From Psychromonas algicola (GTDB taxonomy: Bacteria; Pseudomonadota; Gammaproteobacteria; Enterobacterales; Psychromonadaceae): DNA of 64,000 nucleotides. This document shows positions 8,318 to 18,712 of the stretch, piece by piece; within the stretch, counting starts at the first letter, position 1, and every line of letters begins with the position of its first letter. The stretch lies in the NCBI RefSeq assembly GCF_004378355.1, contig NZ_SNUB01000008.1, forward strand, positions 62,001-126,000, read 5' to 3'. The translations under genes were made by a program, and so were the position numbers. Below the pieces are notes generated by a model. It was not told the origin of the DNA and did not search any database. It was given only the letters and a program-made list of their open reading frames with translations.

Positions 8318-8348
8318 GCCATATTAATACCACTTTAATATGGCTTTT
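8318..8348. terminator. Bidirectional terminator
   Basis: A perfect 10-bp stem, GCCATATTAA / TTAATATGGC, is followed by TTTTCTTTT on the plus strand and preceded by an A-rich run. It lies between two convergent genes and can serve both. Confidence 0.75.
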
Positions 8349-8351
8349 CTT

Positions 8352-9149
8352 TTATCTATTTTCTCGGTCGAGTAAGAGTTGCCACATCTGTTCATAGTTA
8401 ATCATATTCAGGTGCTTTTTGGTGTTTTGGTGTTTGAGTTTGTCTTGCTGGTTATTATAAGGTCCAGTGGCGCATAACTGGCAATATTCTTCACCTTGGT
8501 AGAGCGCTTCATTTAATTGCTCTCGTAATGGATGTTGTTGATTGTCACTCCATACGTAGGTAATGCCTTTAGTGTCTTTGACGTGTTTGTCTCGATCGAC
8601 ATTTCGTACCTTGTATCCAGGAAATGCGTCGATATTAAAATGATGCCAACCTAAGTAATCAATATCAGTGTTCATATTCAATGCATTTTCAATATTCCAT
8701 TCTTTATAAGGCTTAACATCTTTAGAAGTGATGTAGCAAAGGCGAGCACCTTTAGGATCTAAAAAGTGTTTAAAAGAATGAATTAAAAAAGTACGTAATA
8801 GTTGACGATTTAAAGTGTTGATATGAACTTCTTTACATTTTTCTTTAAATTCTTCATGTGATTTAAAAGCGGGAATTAAAGGAAACTGGAAAATAACAAG
8901 GTCAAAGCTTTGTTTGTCTAATGCTGTCCATGATCTAGAATCCATGACATCAAACTCACATAAAACCGAACAGTTTTGTTGTAACAATGTTTGATAATCA
9001 TTATGCGCATATTTGGCTAATAACGTTGCTTCGGAATCTAATACGGTTGCTGTTAAACTCATCGGCTGGTGGTGTGTTAACAATGAAGCTGAAAATGATA
9101 GATCACCATCACCTACCGTTAATACTCGCCAACTTTTATCAATGATCAT
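8352..9149 (-). CDS. DUF2431 Rossmann-fold methyltransferase with C-terminal zinc finger
   Basis: A 265-residue protein. Residues 8-30 (WRVLTVGDGDLSFSASLL) are the glycine-rich SAM-binding strand of the DUF2431 family, related to eukaryotic BMT5 (25S rRNA m3U methyltransferase). FDLVIFQFPLIP (about residue 83) is the substrate-side motif 'D.ViFNFPH' in variant form. The C-terminal ~45 residues hold CQLCATGPYNNQQDKLKH followed by a further His (KKHL), a C2H2 spacing like U1-type RNA-binding zinc fingers. The role is inferred to be methylation of an RNA; the substrate is unknown. AGGAAGA supports the start. Confidence 0.75.
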   Translation of the reverse strand: MIIDKSWRVLTVGDGDLSFSASLLTHHQPMSLTATVLDSEATLLAKYAHNDYQTLLQQNCSVLCEFDVMDSRSWTALDKQSFDLVIFQFPLIPAFKSHEEFKEKCKEVHINTLNRQLLRTFLIHSFKHFLDPKGARLCYITSKDVKPYKEWNIENALNMNTDIDYLGWHHFNIDAFPGYKVRNVDRDKHVKDTKGITYVWSDNQQHPLREQLNEALYQGEEYCQLCATGPYNNQQDKLKHQNTKKHLNMINYEQMWQLLLDRENR

Positions 9150-9264
9150 CTTGTCTTCCTATTCTAAAATGCGCGCGCAGTATATTTAATGCATATAGCA
9201 ATGACAATATGAAATTCAGATTAACAATCTGTTAGTATTTATAGAAGATAGAATCAACATTGGG

Positions 9265-10128
9265 TTAGTCTGTGCTCGTTAATAAAGTATCAAAGCTTTC
9301 ATTACCGCGTAAGTTTTCAAAGTCAGCTTCATCGGCTGCTAGTTCTCTTAATGCAGAGCGTCCATCAATCGCTTTTTCTAAATCGTCGATTGCTTGGTCC
9401 TCCACACCTAAACAAGCGTAAGCACAAGCGCGTTGATAAAATGCATCTTGATTGGTGTTGTCCATGTCTAATACTCGATTACAAATACTTAACGCCCAAT
9501 GGAATTCTTTTAATTCCATTGCTGCATCGGCTTTAGAGGTTAATGCTTCTAAATCACCTGGACGAATTTGTAAAATGGCATCGTAAGCTTCCATTTTTTG
9601 CTCTGGTGTTTGGCTCTTTTGGGCGCGTAACCAATAGTTATGGATCTCATTGATCTTTTCAATTTCAATATGGTTATCTGAAATTCGTCTTGTTTTACGG
9701 CGTAGGTCTGTTTCTAATGTTTTAAATTTCTGCTCGTATGATTCGGCAATTTGTTTAATTTGCGTATTGGCTTTTTTAGTCGTATTCACACGTATTTCAT
9801 GTAATGACTTCCAACCAAATAAGGCGACTAGCGAAGCGACTCCCGCAATAATATAAAAGAAGTAGTTAACGGTTTGCTCTGCATAACCTAATGATTTATC
9901 GGCCACACTTAGCTCTCTATCGGTGATTTCAATAATTAAGCGACGTTCTAAATCCTGTAAGTCATGTCTTGTGGATTTCAATTCATCTAAAATATAACGT
10001 TCAATTAAAGGTTTTTGGGATATTTCATTTGGAGTGGTTTCTTGCGTCTTGGCAGATGCTTCTGAGGCAGCATAACTTAAAGAAGAAACAAGTGTAAATA
10101 ATGCGATGAAGAGTCCCGTTTTAAACAT
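9265..10128 (-). CDS. Membrane-anchored coiled-coil/TPR protein
   Basis: A 287-residue protein. Residues 1-20 form a signal peptide (MFKTGLFIALFTLVSSLSYA). A coiled-coil segment follows, then a transmembrane helix near residues 88-106 (YFFYIIAGVASLVALFGW), a second coiled coil with basic residues, and a C-terminal TPR-like region (AYDAILQIRPGDLEALTSKA, HWALSICNRVLDMDNTNQDAFYQRACAYACLG). The TPR part is probably cytoplasmic and scaffolds partners. No catalytic motif is visible and the flanking genes do not point to a pathway. It is best left as a conserved membrane TPR protein of unknown role. Confidence 0.7.
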   Translation of the reverse strand: MFKTGLFIALFTLVSSLSYAASEASAKTQETTPNEISQKPLIERYILDELKSTRHDLQDLERRLIIEITDRELSVADKSLGYAEQTVNYFFYIIAGVASLVALFGWKSLHEIRVNTTKKANTQIKQIAESYEQKFKTLETDLRRKTRRISDNHIEIEKINEIHNYWLRAQKSQTPEQKMEAYDAILQIRPGDLEALTSKADAAMELKEFHWALSICNRVLDMDNTNQDAFYQRACAYACLGVEDQAIDDLEKAIDGRSALRELAADEADFENLRGNESFDTLLTSTD

Positions 10129-10267
10129 AATCTTATGTTCCTTAATGCTTTTTTAAAATTAAACGGAAAGTATGAACTAAGTCATATTTTTTACAACCGT
10201 AAAGACATTAAATTTTTAATGTTATTGGTATTAATGGGGGAATTCTTGTAGAGAATGTGAATATTAA

Positions 10268-10297
10268 AGCGATAACCTTGTTTTACAGATTATCGCC
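10268..10297. terminator. Weak hairpin downstream of pepD
   Basis: GCGATAA and TTATCGC, separated by 14 bases, lie 12 bases beyond the pepD stop on the minus strand and are followed there by TTTAATATTC. A possible weak terminator. Confidence 0.4.
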
Positions 10298-10308
10298 TTA
10301 ATTGAAGG

Positions 10309-11772
10309 TTAGTCGATTGCTTTTAATGTTGCTTTTAATAAAGCCCAATATTTATCCACAGAGGCTATTTCGACTTTTTCATCAGGGCTATGCGGAAAAT
10401 TAATAGTAGGTCCAAATGAAATCATATCCCAATGCGGATACTTATCACTGAATAATCCACACTCTAAGCCTGCATGAATAACCATTGCCTTTGGTTTTGT
10501 ATTAAATAGCGTTTTGTATTGAGTTTCCATGGTTTGGTAAATTGCAGAGTTTTTATTAGGTGTCCAACCTGGATAGTTACCTTCTTTAGCAACGCGCGCG
10601 TTAAACTTTTCAAAGTGTTCTGCAATTAATGTTGCGCGCTCTTGTTTATCTTTTTCAACTTGAGATCGAACTAATATTTGCATTGAAAACTGACTGATAG
10701 GATCGCTTTGTTGCTTGATGACACCAAAGTTACTTGATGTCTCAACGACATCGGAGAAGTTGTCATCCATTGCATATACACCATTCGAGCAACCTAATAG
10801 TGCTGCTAATAGGTTTTCATGGCTTGAATGGGTTAATACCGATGAGGGTAATGCACAGGGTTTTATACTCAGGCTTATTATATTTTCTGAGTCTTTGTAT
10901 TTTCTATTAAGGTTCACTTGTAAAGTGCTGATCACCATTTCAAGGCTATTTTTATACTGCTCTGCACATACAATGACCGCACTTGCTTCACGAGGAATTG
11001 CATTACGTAGACTGCCTCCAGTAAATGAAGAAATTAAGAAAGGTGCTGCGTCAAGGTTAGATAAAACCGTCGCTAATTCTTCAATTGCATTGGCTCGGCC
11101 TAAATCGATATCAACACCAGAGTGACCTCCACGTAAACCTGAAATAGAAATTTCATAGGCTCTATCTTCAATATCTGGCTCCATCTTCTCATAAGGTAGC
11201 AGGACGTTGACATTAATCCCGCCAGCACAGCCTACATAAAGTTCACCTTCCTGTTCCGAATCGGTGTTAATTAATATTTTCCCTTCTAACACATCTGGCT
11301 CTAAACCAAAGGCGCCAGTCATGCCTGTTTCTTCATCTGTAGTAATTAGTACTTCAATCGGGCCATGTTCAATATTGTCATCATCCAAAATAGCTAAACA
11401 TGATGCCATGCCTACACCGTTATCCGCCCCTAACGTTGTACCATCGGCACGCAACCATTCTCCATCGTCATCAAGCACTAAGTTAATTGGATCGACTAAA
11501 AAGTCATGCTCTTTATCTGCGTTTTTTTGAGGCACCATATCTAGGTGACATTGTAAAATAACAGGAGTTTTATTTTCAAAACCAACGGAGGCTGGTTTTT
11601 TAAGTATTAAGTTGCCTATTTTATCTTGAATACAGGATATATTTTTTGAAGCTGCCCAATTAATGATCCAATTCGATAATGCTTGTTCATGTTTGGAAGG
11701 ATGAGGGATTTCGCATATTTTTTCAAAAAATGCCCATACTGGTGCGGCTTTAGTTGATTGTAATTCTTGCAT
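10309..11772 (-). CDS. pepD: Aminoacyl-histidine dipeptidase (peptidase D)
   Basis: A 487-residue M20-family metallopeptidase that cleaves Xaa-His dipeptides such as carnosine in the cytoplasm. Visible motifs are LQCHLDMVPQ (zinc-binding His with catalytic Asp near residues 80-82), GADNGVGMA (bridging Asp), ITTDEETGMTGAF (catalytic Glu and metal Glu), INTDSEQEG, and a HSGVDI lid-domain stretch. A final IHAGLECG and SFGPTI...HSPDE supply the last ligands. Length matches E. coli PepD (485). It is monocistronic and divergent from the small FNR-linked ORF. Confidence 0.93.
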   Translation of the reverse strand: MQELQSTKAAPVWAFFEKICEIPHPSKHEQALSNWIINWAASKNISCIQDKIGNLILKKPASVGFENKTPVILQCHLDMVPQKNADKEHDFLVDPINLVLDDDGEWLRADGTTLGADNGVGMASCLAILDDDNIEHGPIEVLITTDEETGMTGAFGLEPDVLEGKILINTDSEQEGELYVGCAGGINVNVLLPYEKMEPDIEDRAYEISISGLRGGHSGVDIDLGRANAIEELATVLSNLDAAPFLISSFTGGSLRNAIPREASAVIVCAEQYKNSLEMVISTLQVNLNRKYKDSENIISLSIKPCALPSSVLTHSSHENLLAALLGCSNGVYAMDDNFSDVVETSSNFGVIKQQSDPISQFSMQILVRSQVEKDKQERATLIAEHFEKFNARVAKEGNYPGWTPNKNSAIYQTMETQYKTLFNTKPKAMVIHAGLECGLFSDKYPHWDMISFGPTINFPHSPDEKVEIASVDKYWALLKATLKAID

Positions 11773-11854
11773 AAACAGACCTTTTATCTCGGATTAGGGG
11801 AATAACCCCAGTTTTACTTGGTTTTTACTACCTGACTTTTACGTTATTATCTTT

Positions 11855-11868
11855 TTGATCTAAATCAA
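11855..11868. promoter_or_regulatory. FNR-type box
   Basis: TTGATCTAAATCAA matches the FNR consensus TTGAT-N4-ATCAA at all ten defined positions. It lies 30 bases before the GTG of the small membrane protein and 83 bases before the pepD start. The centre (11861.5) is too close to the small ORF for classical class II activation at -41.5. It may activate pepD on the other strand, repress the small gene, or work through a different start. Confidence 0.6.
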
Positions 11869-11898
11869 TTAATCAGATAAACCTTTAAGGAAAACACA

Positions 11899-12015
11899 GT
11901 GTCAGAAGAAAATTTTAAAGACCCATACAGCCTACGTCATTTTCTAGGTTTATTAGTTGTATTTTTAATTCCAACTTTACCAGCCACTTTAACTTTAATT
12001 AAAGTGCTTTCTTAA
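11899..12015 (+). CDS. Small single-pass membrane protein, 38 aa
   Basis: A short ORF starting with GTG at 11899: MSEENFKDPYSLRHFLGLL, then a hydrophobic helix VVFLIPTLPATLTLI and a short KVLS tail. AAGGA sits 7 bases upstream, and the ORF looks like a real gene: acidic-to-basic N-terminus, one transmembrane helix, unique position. The layout 'charged N-terminus, R..FL, helix with internal Pro' loosely recalls NapE/TorE-type accessory proteins of anaerobic reductases, which would fit the adjacent FNR box. No reductase genes lie nearby, so that is speculative. Confidence 0.6.
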   Translation: MSEENFKDPYSLRHFLGLLVVFLIPTLPATLTLIKVLS

Positions 12016-12381
12016 AAATCAATTGGTTACTGAATATTAGTGTTGTTTTTAGTAACCATATTTTTCTCTTTTAAAACTACGCCTTTTACTTTTTCTTGTC
12101 ATTAAATCTTCTCAAATATTTCATATTATTTTGTTAACTTTGATCTAAATCCTTGTTACAGCCTGACTTTACTCTTTTTGACTTTTTTCTATTAAAAGGA
12201 TTCATTTTCAATTTTTAAAATTTATTTGTTAATAAATGAAAATTTGAATGGTTAATTAGAAAGAATATCTATAAAATACGCGGAATTTGCCAAATTTTAT
12301 TATTTCTGGTGAAAAAATGCTCTGCATGGCCTCACTCAGATTATATAAATTTCTATTTATTTGTTATTCATGGAGGTTAAC
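12016..12381. promoter_or_regulatory. carAB upstream region
   Basis: A 366-base AT-rich leader. It holds a partial FNR-like match, TTGATCTAAATCC at 12140, and a plausible carA promoter near 12244-12275 (TTGAAT ... TATCTA/TATAAA). I looked for tandem ARG boxes and a PurR box and saw no convincing match. No ORF or attenuator-like hairpin was recognised. Confidence 0.35.
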
Positions 12382-13518
12382 TTGAGTCATTCTGCCATAC
12401 TGGTATTGGAAGATGGGACTGTATTTAAAGGCGTGTCAATCGGCGCTGACGGAAGTTCTGTTGGAGAGGTCGTTTTTAATACATCAATGACCGGCTACCA
12501 AGAAATTCTGACTGATCCATCATACGCACGACAAATCGTTACACTCACTTATCCCCATATCGGCAACACAGGCACTAATGATGAAGATGAAGAATCATCA
12601 TCCATTCATGCATGTGGCCTCGTTATCCGAGATTTACCCCTTCTAGCAAGTAACTTCCGAAACCAAGCATCATTAAGCGATTATCTAAAAGCGCGTAATG
12701 TTGTAGGTATTGCTGATATCGATACACGTAAACTGACACGTATATTACGTGAAAAGGGCGCGCAAGCCGGTTGTATCATTGCTGGCGAAAATATAGACGA
12801 GGCGACTGCTTTGACTCAAGCAAAAGCATTTCCTGGTTTAAAAGGAATGGACTTAGCAAAAGAAGTCACGACTCAAAAATCATTTGAATGGTCAGAAGGA
12901 AGCTGGACGTTAACGGGCGGTTTACCTGAGCCAAAAACAGATTGTAAATACCATGTTGTCGCTTATGACTACGGTGTTAAACGTAATATCTTACGCATGT
13001 TAGCTGACCGTGACTGTAAATTGACAGTGGTACCTGCTCAAACACCTGCTTCTGAAGTCTTGGCAATGAATCCAGATGGTATTTTCTTGTCTAATGGACC
13101 TGGCGACCCAGAGCCATGTACTTATGCGATTGAAGCTATTCAAGAAATCCTAAAAACCGATATTCCAGTATTCGGTATTTGTTTAGGGCATCAACTCCTT
13201 GCTTTAGCAAGTGGCGCAAAAACTGTGAAAATGAAATTTGGCCATCACGGCGCTAACCACCCAGTAAAAGATTTGCAGCGTGACGTAGTGATGATCACTA
13301 GTCAAAACCATGGTTTTGCTGCTGACGAAAAAACATTACCGGCAAACTTACGTGCAACGCATGTGTCATTGTTTGATGGTTCACTACAAGGCATTCACCG
13401 TACGGATAAAGCCGCATTTAGTTTCCAAGGTCACCCAGAAGCAAGCCCGGGGCCACATGATGCAGCACCATTATTTGATCATTTCATTGAATTGATTGAA
13501 CAGTACAAAAACGCCTAG
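12382..13518 (+). CDS. carA: Carbamoyl-phosphate synthase small (glutaminase) subunit
   Basis: The 378-residue subunit hydrolyses glutamine and channels ammonia to CarB for arginine and pyrimidine synthesis. N-terminal CarA domain: [29 protein letters not shown]-terminal class I amidotransferase domain: the nucleophile elbow FGICLGHQ, with the His/Glu of [11 protein letters not shown] completing the triad. I choose the TTG at 12382 ([12 protein letters not shown]) because GGAGG lies 5 bases upstream. As I recall, E. coli carA also starts with TTG. The upstream in-frame ATG and TTG would place this Shine-Dalgarno inside the coding region. carB follows after 41 bases. Confidence 0.96.
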   Translation: MSHSAILVLEDGTVFKGVSIGADGSSVGEVVFNTSMTGYQEILTDPSYARQIVTLTYPHIGNTGTNDEDEESSSIHACGLVIRDLPLLASNFRNQASLSDYLKARNVVGIADIDTRKLTRILREKGAQAGCIIAGENIDEATALTQAKAFPGLKGMDLAKEVTTQKSFEWSEGSWTLTGGLPEPKTDCKYHVVAYDYGVKRNILRMLADRDCKLTVVPAQTPASEVLAMNPDGIFLSNGPGDPEPCTYAIEAIQEILKTDIPVFGICLGHQLLALASGAKTVKMKFGHHGANHPVKDLQRDVVMITSQNHGFAADEKTLPANLRATHVSLFDGSLQGIHRTDKAAFSFQGHPEASPGPHDAAPLFDHFIELIEQYKNA

Positions 13519-13559
13519 TTAATCGAATACATAGAACAAATATAGAAAGGTAATTTCAG

Positions 13560-16500
13560 ATGCCAAAACGTAATGACTTAAAAACCATCTTAATTATTGG
13601 TGCAGGTCCGATAGTGATCGGCCAAGCCTGTGAATTTGATTATTCAGGTGCACAAGCTTGTAAAGCATTAAGAGAAGAAGGCTACCGTGTTGTGTTAGTG
13701 AACTCTAACCCCGCGACTATCATGACCGACCCAGAAATGGCCGATGCCACTTACATCGAACCTATTCATTGGGAAGTGGTAGAAAAAATTATCGCTAAAG
13801 AGCGTCCATGTGCAGTATTACCAACAATGGGTGGCCAAACGGCACTTAACTGTGCATTAGAGCTTGAAGAAAAAGGTGTATTAGCGAAATACAATGTTGA
13901 AATGATTGGTGCGACAGCGGATGCGATTGATAAAGCTGAAGACCGTAGTCGTTTTGATACAGCAATGAAGAAAATTGGACTTGAATGTCCACGTGCAGGT
14001 ATCGCACACTCAATGGAAGAAGCCTACGAAGTATTAGATATGGTTGGCTTTCCTTGTATTGTTCGTCCTTCTTTCACCATGGGTGGAACGGGCGGTGGTA
14101 TCGCTTATAACAAAGAAGAGTTTGACGATATTTGTTCAAACGGGTTAGATCTTTCTCCAACAAGCGAGTTATTGATTGATGAATCATTAATCGGTTGGAA
14201 AGAATATGAAATGGAAGTGGTTCGCGATAAAAATGATAACTGTATCATTGTGTGTGCGATTGAAAACTTTGACCCAATGGGCATTCATACGGGTGACTCA
14301 ATTACCGTTGCACCAGCACAAACACTAACAGACAAAGAATACCAATTAATGCGTAATGCTTCTTTAGCAGTACTGCGTGAAATTGGTGTTGAAACAGGTG
14401 GTTCAAACGTTCAGTTCGGTATTAACCCTGCTGACGGCCGTATGGTATTGATTGAGATGAACCCTCGTGTATCACGTTCATCTGCATTAGCATCAAAAGC
14501 AACGGGTTTCCCAATTGCTAAAATAGCAGCAAAATTAGCAATCGGTTACACGCTTGATGAATTACAAAATGATATCACTGGCGGTAAAACTCCTGCATCA
14601 TTTGAACCAACGATCGATTACGTTGTAACTAAGATCCCGCGTTTTAATTTTGAAAAATTCGCTAACTCAAACTCTCGTTTAACAACACAAATGAAATCAG
14701 TTGGTGAAGTGATGGCAATTGGCCGTAACCAACAAGAATCATTACAAAAAGCACTTCGTGGTTTAGAAGTTGGCGCTGATGGTTTCAGCCCAATGGTTGA
14801 CTTAAATGATGAAGGCGCAAAAGAAAAAGTATTATACGAATTACGTGAAGCAGGTGCAGAGCGTATTTGGTATATCGGTGATGCATTCCGCCTTGGTATG
14901 ACCATGGAAGAAATTCATAACATCACTATGATCGATAACTGGTTCCTAGTGCAAATCGAAGATCTTATCTTAGAAGAAAAGAAACTCGCTGAAGGTGGTT
15001 TACGCTCGCTTGATGAAGCCTTACTGAAACGTCTTAAACGTAAAGGTTTTGCCGATAGCCGTATCGCTTCTGTGGTAGGTATATCAGAAGCAGAAGTACG
15101 TAAATTACGTGAAAAATTCAAGCTACATCCAGTGTACAAACGCGTAGATACGTGTGCCGCTGAATTTTCATCTGATACTGCTTACATGTACTCAACTTAC
15201 GATGAAGAATGTGAAGCTAACCCAACTGCTAATGAAAAAATCATGATTATTGGTGGTGGGCCTAACCGTATCGGTCAAGGTATTGAATTTGATTACTGTT
15301 GTGTACACGCTGCGATGGCAATGCGTGCAGACGGTTATGAAACGATTATGGTTAACTGTAATCCTGAAACGGTTTCAACGGATTACGATACCTCGGATCG
15401 TTTATACTTCGAATCAATTACATTAGAAGATGTGCTTGAAATCGTACGAGTTGAAAATCCTAAAGGCGTTATCGTGCAATATGGTGGTCAAACGCCACTT
15501 AAATTAGCACGTGCACTTGAAGCCGCTGGTGTGCCAATTATTGGTACTTCACCTGAAGCGATTGACCGTGCAGAAGACCGTGAACGTTTCCAGCAAGTTG
15601 TTGAGCGCCTAGGTTTAAAACAACCAGAAAATGATACAGTAACAACGCTTGAACAAGCCGTTACTTCAGCAACACGTATTGGTTATCCATTAGTTGTTCG
15701 TCCTTCGTATGTACTAGGTGGACGTGCGATGGAAATCGTATATGACGAGCAAGACTTACGCCGTTACTTTAAAGAAGCGGTTAGTGTTTCTAATGAATCC
15801 CCTGTTCTTCTTGACCGTTTCTTAGATGATGCGATTGAAGTTGATATTGATGCTATTTGTGATGGTACAGATGTAGTTATCGGTGGCATCATGGAGCATA
15901 TCGAACAAGCGGGCGTTCACTCTGGTGACTCTGCATGTTCATTACCAGCTTATACATTAAGCAAAGAGATTCAAGACGAAATGCGTGGTTATATCAAAGC
16001 ATTAGCATTAGAGCTAGGTGTTGTTGGTTTAATGAATACGCAACTTGCTGTTAAAGATAACGAAGTTTACATGATTGAAGTAAATCCTCGTGCAGCACGC
16101 ACAGTCCCATTTGTCTCTAAAGCGACAAGTGTGCCAATTGCTAAAATTGGTGCAAGTGTGATGGCGGGTAAAACACTAAAAGAATTAGGTATTACTGAAG
16201 AAGTGATTCCACCATATTACTCAGTGAAAGAAGTGGTGTTACCGTTTAATAAATTCCCTGGTTCTGATCCAATCTTAGGTCCTGAAATGCGTTCAACAGG
16301 TGAAGTGATGGGAGCAGGGGCAACGTTTGCTGAAGCTTATGCAAAAGCTGAGCTTGGCTCAACCAAAGAAGTGCCTGAAGTTGGTCGAGCACTCGTATCT
16401 GTTCGTAACAGCGATAAAAAACGTGTTGCTAAACTGGCACAGCAGCTTCTTGACCTTGGTTTCGAATTAGATGCAACACACGGCACTATGATTATTTTAC

Positions 16501-16790
16501 AAGATGCTGGTATCAACGCTCGCCTTGTTAATAAAGTGCAAGAAGGTCGTCCGCATATTCTTGACCGTATTAAAAATGATGAATATAAATACATTGTTAA
16601 TACAACAGAAGGTCGAATTGCGATTGAAGACTCTCGTCAACTACGCCGTGCAGCATTACGCTATAAAGTGGATTACACAACGACACTGAACGGTGCATTT
16701 GCAACTTGTCAGGCGCATACTGCTAATCCAACAGCACCTGAAGCAACGGTTAATTCTTTGCAAGAGTTACATAAACGCATCGGTAGCTAA
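13560..16790 (+). CDS. carB: Carbamoyl-phosphate synthase large subunit
   Basis: This 1076-residue subunit makes carbamoyl phosphate from bicarbonate, ammonia and two ATP. Two homologous ATP-grasp halves are evident. The first runs from [20 protein letters not shown] with [11 protein letters not shown] and [18 protein letters not shown]. The second begins near residue 557 with [20 protein letters not shown], then [11 protein letters not shown] and [18 protein letters not shown]. The C-terminal MGS-like allosteric domain ends the protein ([20 protein letters not shown]). Length equals that of E. coli CarB (1073) within a few residues. GAAAGG supports the start; it is cotranscribed with carA. 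Confidence 0.97.
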   Translation: MPKRNDLKTILIIGAGPIVIGQACEFDYSGAQACKALREEGYRVVLVNSNPATIMTDPEMADATYIEPIHWEVVEKIIAKERPCAVLPTMGGQTALNCALELEEKGVLAKYNVEMIGATADAIDKAEDRSRFDTAMKKIGLECPRAGIAHSMEEAYEVLDMVGFPCIVRPSFTMGGTGGGIAYNKEEFDDICSNGLDLSPTSELLIDESLIGWKEYEMEVVRDKNDNCIIVCAIENFDPMGIHTGDSITVAPAQTLTDKEYQLMRNASLAVLREIGVETGGSNVQFGINPADGRMVLIEMNPRVSRSSALASKATGFPIAKIAAKLAIGYTLDELQNDITGGKTPASFEPTIDYVVTKIPRFNFEKFANSNSRLTTQMKSVGEVMAIGRNQQESLQKALRGLEVGADGFSPMVDLNDEGAKEKVLYELREAGAERIWYIGDAFRLGMTMEEIHNITMIDNWFLVQIEDLILEEKKLAEGGLRSLDEALLKRLKRKGFADSRIASVVGISEAEVRKLREKFKLHPVYKRVDTCAAEFSSDTAYMYSTYDEECEANPTANEKIMIIGGGPNRIGQGIEFDYCCVHAAMAMRADGYETIMVNCNPETVSTDYDTSDRLYFESITLEDVLEIVRVENPKGVIVQYGGQTPLKLARALEAAGVPIIGTSPEAIDRAEDRERFQQVVERLGLKQPENDTVTTLEQAVTSATRIGYPLVVRPSYVLGGRAMEIVYDEQDLRRYFKEAVSVSNESPVLLDRFLDDAIEVDIDAICDGTDVVIGGIMEHIEQAGVHSGDSACSLPAYTLSKEIQDEMRGYIKALALELGVVGLMNTQLAVKDNEVYMIEVNPRAARTVPFVSKATSVPIAKIGASVMAGKTLKELGITEEVIPPYYSVKEVVLPFNKFPGSDPILGPEMRSTGEVMGAGATFAEAYAKAELGSTKEVPEVGRALVSVRNSDKKRVAKLAQQLLDLGFELDATHGTMIILQDAGINARLVNKVQEGRPHILDRIKNDEYKYIVNTTEGRIAIEDSRQLRRAALRYKVDYTTTLNGAFATCQAHTANPTAPEATVNSLQELHKRIGS

Positions 16791-16847
16791 CTACTACTCG
16801 CTATTGGGTTTGTTCATTAGTTCGTGACAAGCACCTTTAATAATTAG

Positions 16848-16872
16848 AAGCCACTCTTTGAGTGGCTTTTTT
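16848..16872 (+). terminator. Rho-independent terminator of carAB
   Basis: Stem AAGCCACT / AGTGGCTT with a 5-base loop, running directly into TTTTTATT, 58 bases after the carB stop. Confidence 0.88.
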
Positions 16873-16954
16873 ATTGGCGAGAATAAATTGAATCATGATG
16901 GTATCGCTATCTCTAACTTGTTAATTACCTAAATTAAGTATCAGTTCTTATTTA

Positions 16955-17116
16955 ATACCAATCATAGTAAGTAACTGATCTATTTTACTTGTTAAAATAA
17001 CTTATTTTTTCGTTGTAAGTTTCGTAAAGGGAACAACCATTTACATCAACTTACGCCTCAAACTAAGCTATTTTTCCTGCGCAAAATTTAGATCAGTTAT
17101 TTAATACAATTGGTAT
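16955..17116. mobile_element. MITE-like element with 28-bp terminal inverted repeats
   Basis: The left end (16955-16982) begins ATACCAATCATAGTAAGTAA and ends CTGATCTA. The right end, reverse-complemented (17116-17089), begins ATACCAATTGTATTAAATAA and also ends CTGATCTA. About 23 of 28 positions agree. The 162-bp element has no ORF. Size, inverted ends and location in an intergenic gap are those of a miniature inverted-repeat transposable element, of a kind I recall being common in Shewanella/Psychromonas-like genomes. A target duplication is not obvious. Confidence 0.6.
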
Positions 17117-17448
17117 AATTTAAGCGCATATTTAGTGTCACTCCTATGAAGTTGTTTTTATAAACCATATACCAAAAAATAATGGAATTGTTATAAATAT
17201 ATGTTTCAAGCTCTTTTTAAAACCAAGTCTTTATAACCATTAATAAATAATGGTTAATAAGGCGTTTAAAAGTATTTTTGCGATCTATTCGCTTCATGTG
17301 TATGCTTGCGCACTTCTGAATTGGTGATGGTAAATACAAGGGCTTTATTTGTTATTGTTTTTTTACGATGCCACAAAATATAACTTTTATAGAGTTGGGC
17401 TTATTTTTATCTCTAACTCTTTATTTTCGTGATAAATAGGATTTAAAA
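17117..17448. promoter_or_regulatory. ackA upstream region
   Basis: Gene-free, very AT-rich. A palindrome TAACCATTA-5-TAATGGTTA at 17234-17256 could be an operator or a leader hairpin. I see no clear FNR or Fur site. Confidence 0.35.
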
Positions 17449-18657
17449 ATGGACAGCAAGCTTATACTTGTACTTAACTGTGGTAGTTCTTCATTGAAGT
17501 TCGCCATCATCGATGCCGTAAGTGGTGATGAAAAACTTTCTGGTCTTTCTGAATGTTTGCAATTAGATAACGCAAGCATTAAATGGAACTTAGAAGGCGT
17601 AAAAGGAAAGGCTGACTTAGGCGCAGGTGCTGCACATGAAGAAGCATTAACGTATATCGTAAATGAAATCCTTTCTCTAAACCCTGAATTAAAAGCAAAT
17701 CTATTTGCTATTGGTCATCGTGTTGTTCATGGTGGTGAGCAATTTACTCAATCTGCTGTTATTACTGATCAAGTAATGAAAGGCATTGAAGATTGTATTT
17801 CATTAGCACCATTACATAATCCAGCTCATATTATCGGTATTCGTGCGGCTCAAAAAGCATTACCAGGGTTAGAAAATGTTGCTGTGTTTGATACTGCATT
17901 TCATCAAACAATGCCTGAAGAAGCTTACTTATACGCACTACCTTACAAGCTTTATCGCGATAATGGTATTCGTCGTTACGGTATGCACGGTACAAGTCAT
18001 TATTACATCAGCCTACAAGTGGCCGATGTATTACAAAAACCAGTTAACGAATTAAATATTATCAACTGTCACTTAGGTAATGGTGGTTCTGTTTGTGCGA
18101 TTAAAAATGGCGTATCAGTGGATACTTCAATGGGGATGACTCCATTAGAAGGATTAGTGATGGGAACACGTTGCGGTGACATCGATCCTGCTATCATTTT
18201 CCATCTCCATGATGAACTAGGTTACAGCATGGATGAAATCAATAACATGCTAACTAAAGAGTCTGGTCTATTAGGCTTAACTGAAGAAACATCTGATTGT
18301 CGTTTTGTTGAAGATAATTACGAAACAGAGTCAGCTGCAAAACGTGCAATGGATTTATATTGCTACCGTTTAGCTAAATACATCGCAAGCTACACTGCTG
18401 CGTTAGATGGACGTTTAGATGCGGTAATCTTCACTGGCGGTATTGGTGAAAACTCTGCACCAATTCGTAAGCTAACACTAGAGCGTTTAGCGTTATTAGG
18501 CTTTAAAGTTAACGAACAAGAAAACCTAGCAAACCGCTTTGGTAAGTCTTCTAATCAAGGCATTATTACTGAAGAAAACAGTACCATTGCAATGGTTGTT
18601 CAAACTAACGAAGAATGGGTTATTGCACGAGATACATTGGATCTAGTGAACGTTTAA
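17449..18657 (+). CDS. ackA: Acetate kinase
   Basis: A 402-residue enzyme that interconverts acetyl phosphate + ADP and acetate + ATP. ASKHA-fold signatures: [14 protein letters not shown] at the N-terminus (phosphate-1), [37 protein letters not shown] (phosphate-2), and FTGGIGENS (adenosine site). The length is typical. AGGA lies 7 bases before the ATG. Unlike most gammaproteobacteria, no pta gene follows; a strong terminator comes 24 bases after the stop. Phosphotransacetylase must be encoded elsewhere, or the enzyme serves another acyl phosphate. Confidence 0.96.
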   Translation: MDSKLILVLNCGSSSLKFAIIDAVSGDEKLSGLSECLQLDNASIKWNLEGVKGKADLGAGAAHEEALTYIVNEILSLNPELKANLFAIGHRVVHGGEQFTQSAVITDQVMKGIEDCISLAPLHNPAHIIGIRAAQKALPGLENVAVFDTAFHQTMPEEAYLYALPYKLYRDNGIRRYGMHGTSHYYISLQVADVLQKPVNELNIINCHLGNGGSVCAIKNGVSVDTSMGMTPLEGLVMGTRCGDIDPAIIFHLHDELGYSMDEINNMLTKESGLLGLTEETSDCRFVEDNYETESAAKRAMDLYCYRLAKYIASYTAALDGRLDAVIFTGGIGENSAPIRKLTLERLALLGFKVNEQENLANRFGKSSNQGIITEENSTIAMVVQTNEEWVIARDTLDLVNV

Positions 18658-18681
18658 ACCTCACTCTGCTTTACTAATTTA

Positions 18682-18712
18682 AAAGGCCAATCAGCAATGA
18701 TTGGCCTTTTTT
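18682..18712 (+). terminator. Terminator of ackA
   Basis: Stem AAAGGCCAATCA / TGATTGGCCTTT around a 4-base loop (GCAA), followed by a T-run. Confidence 0.9.
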
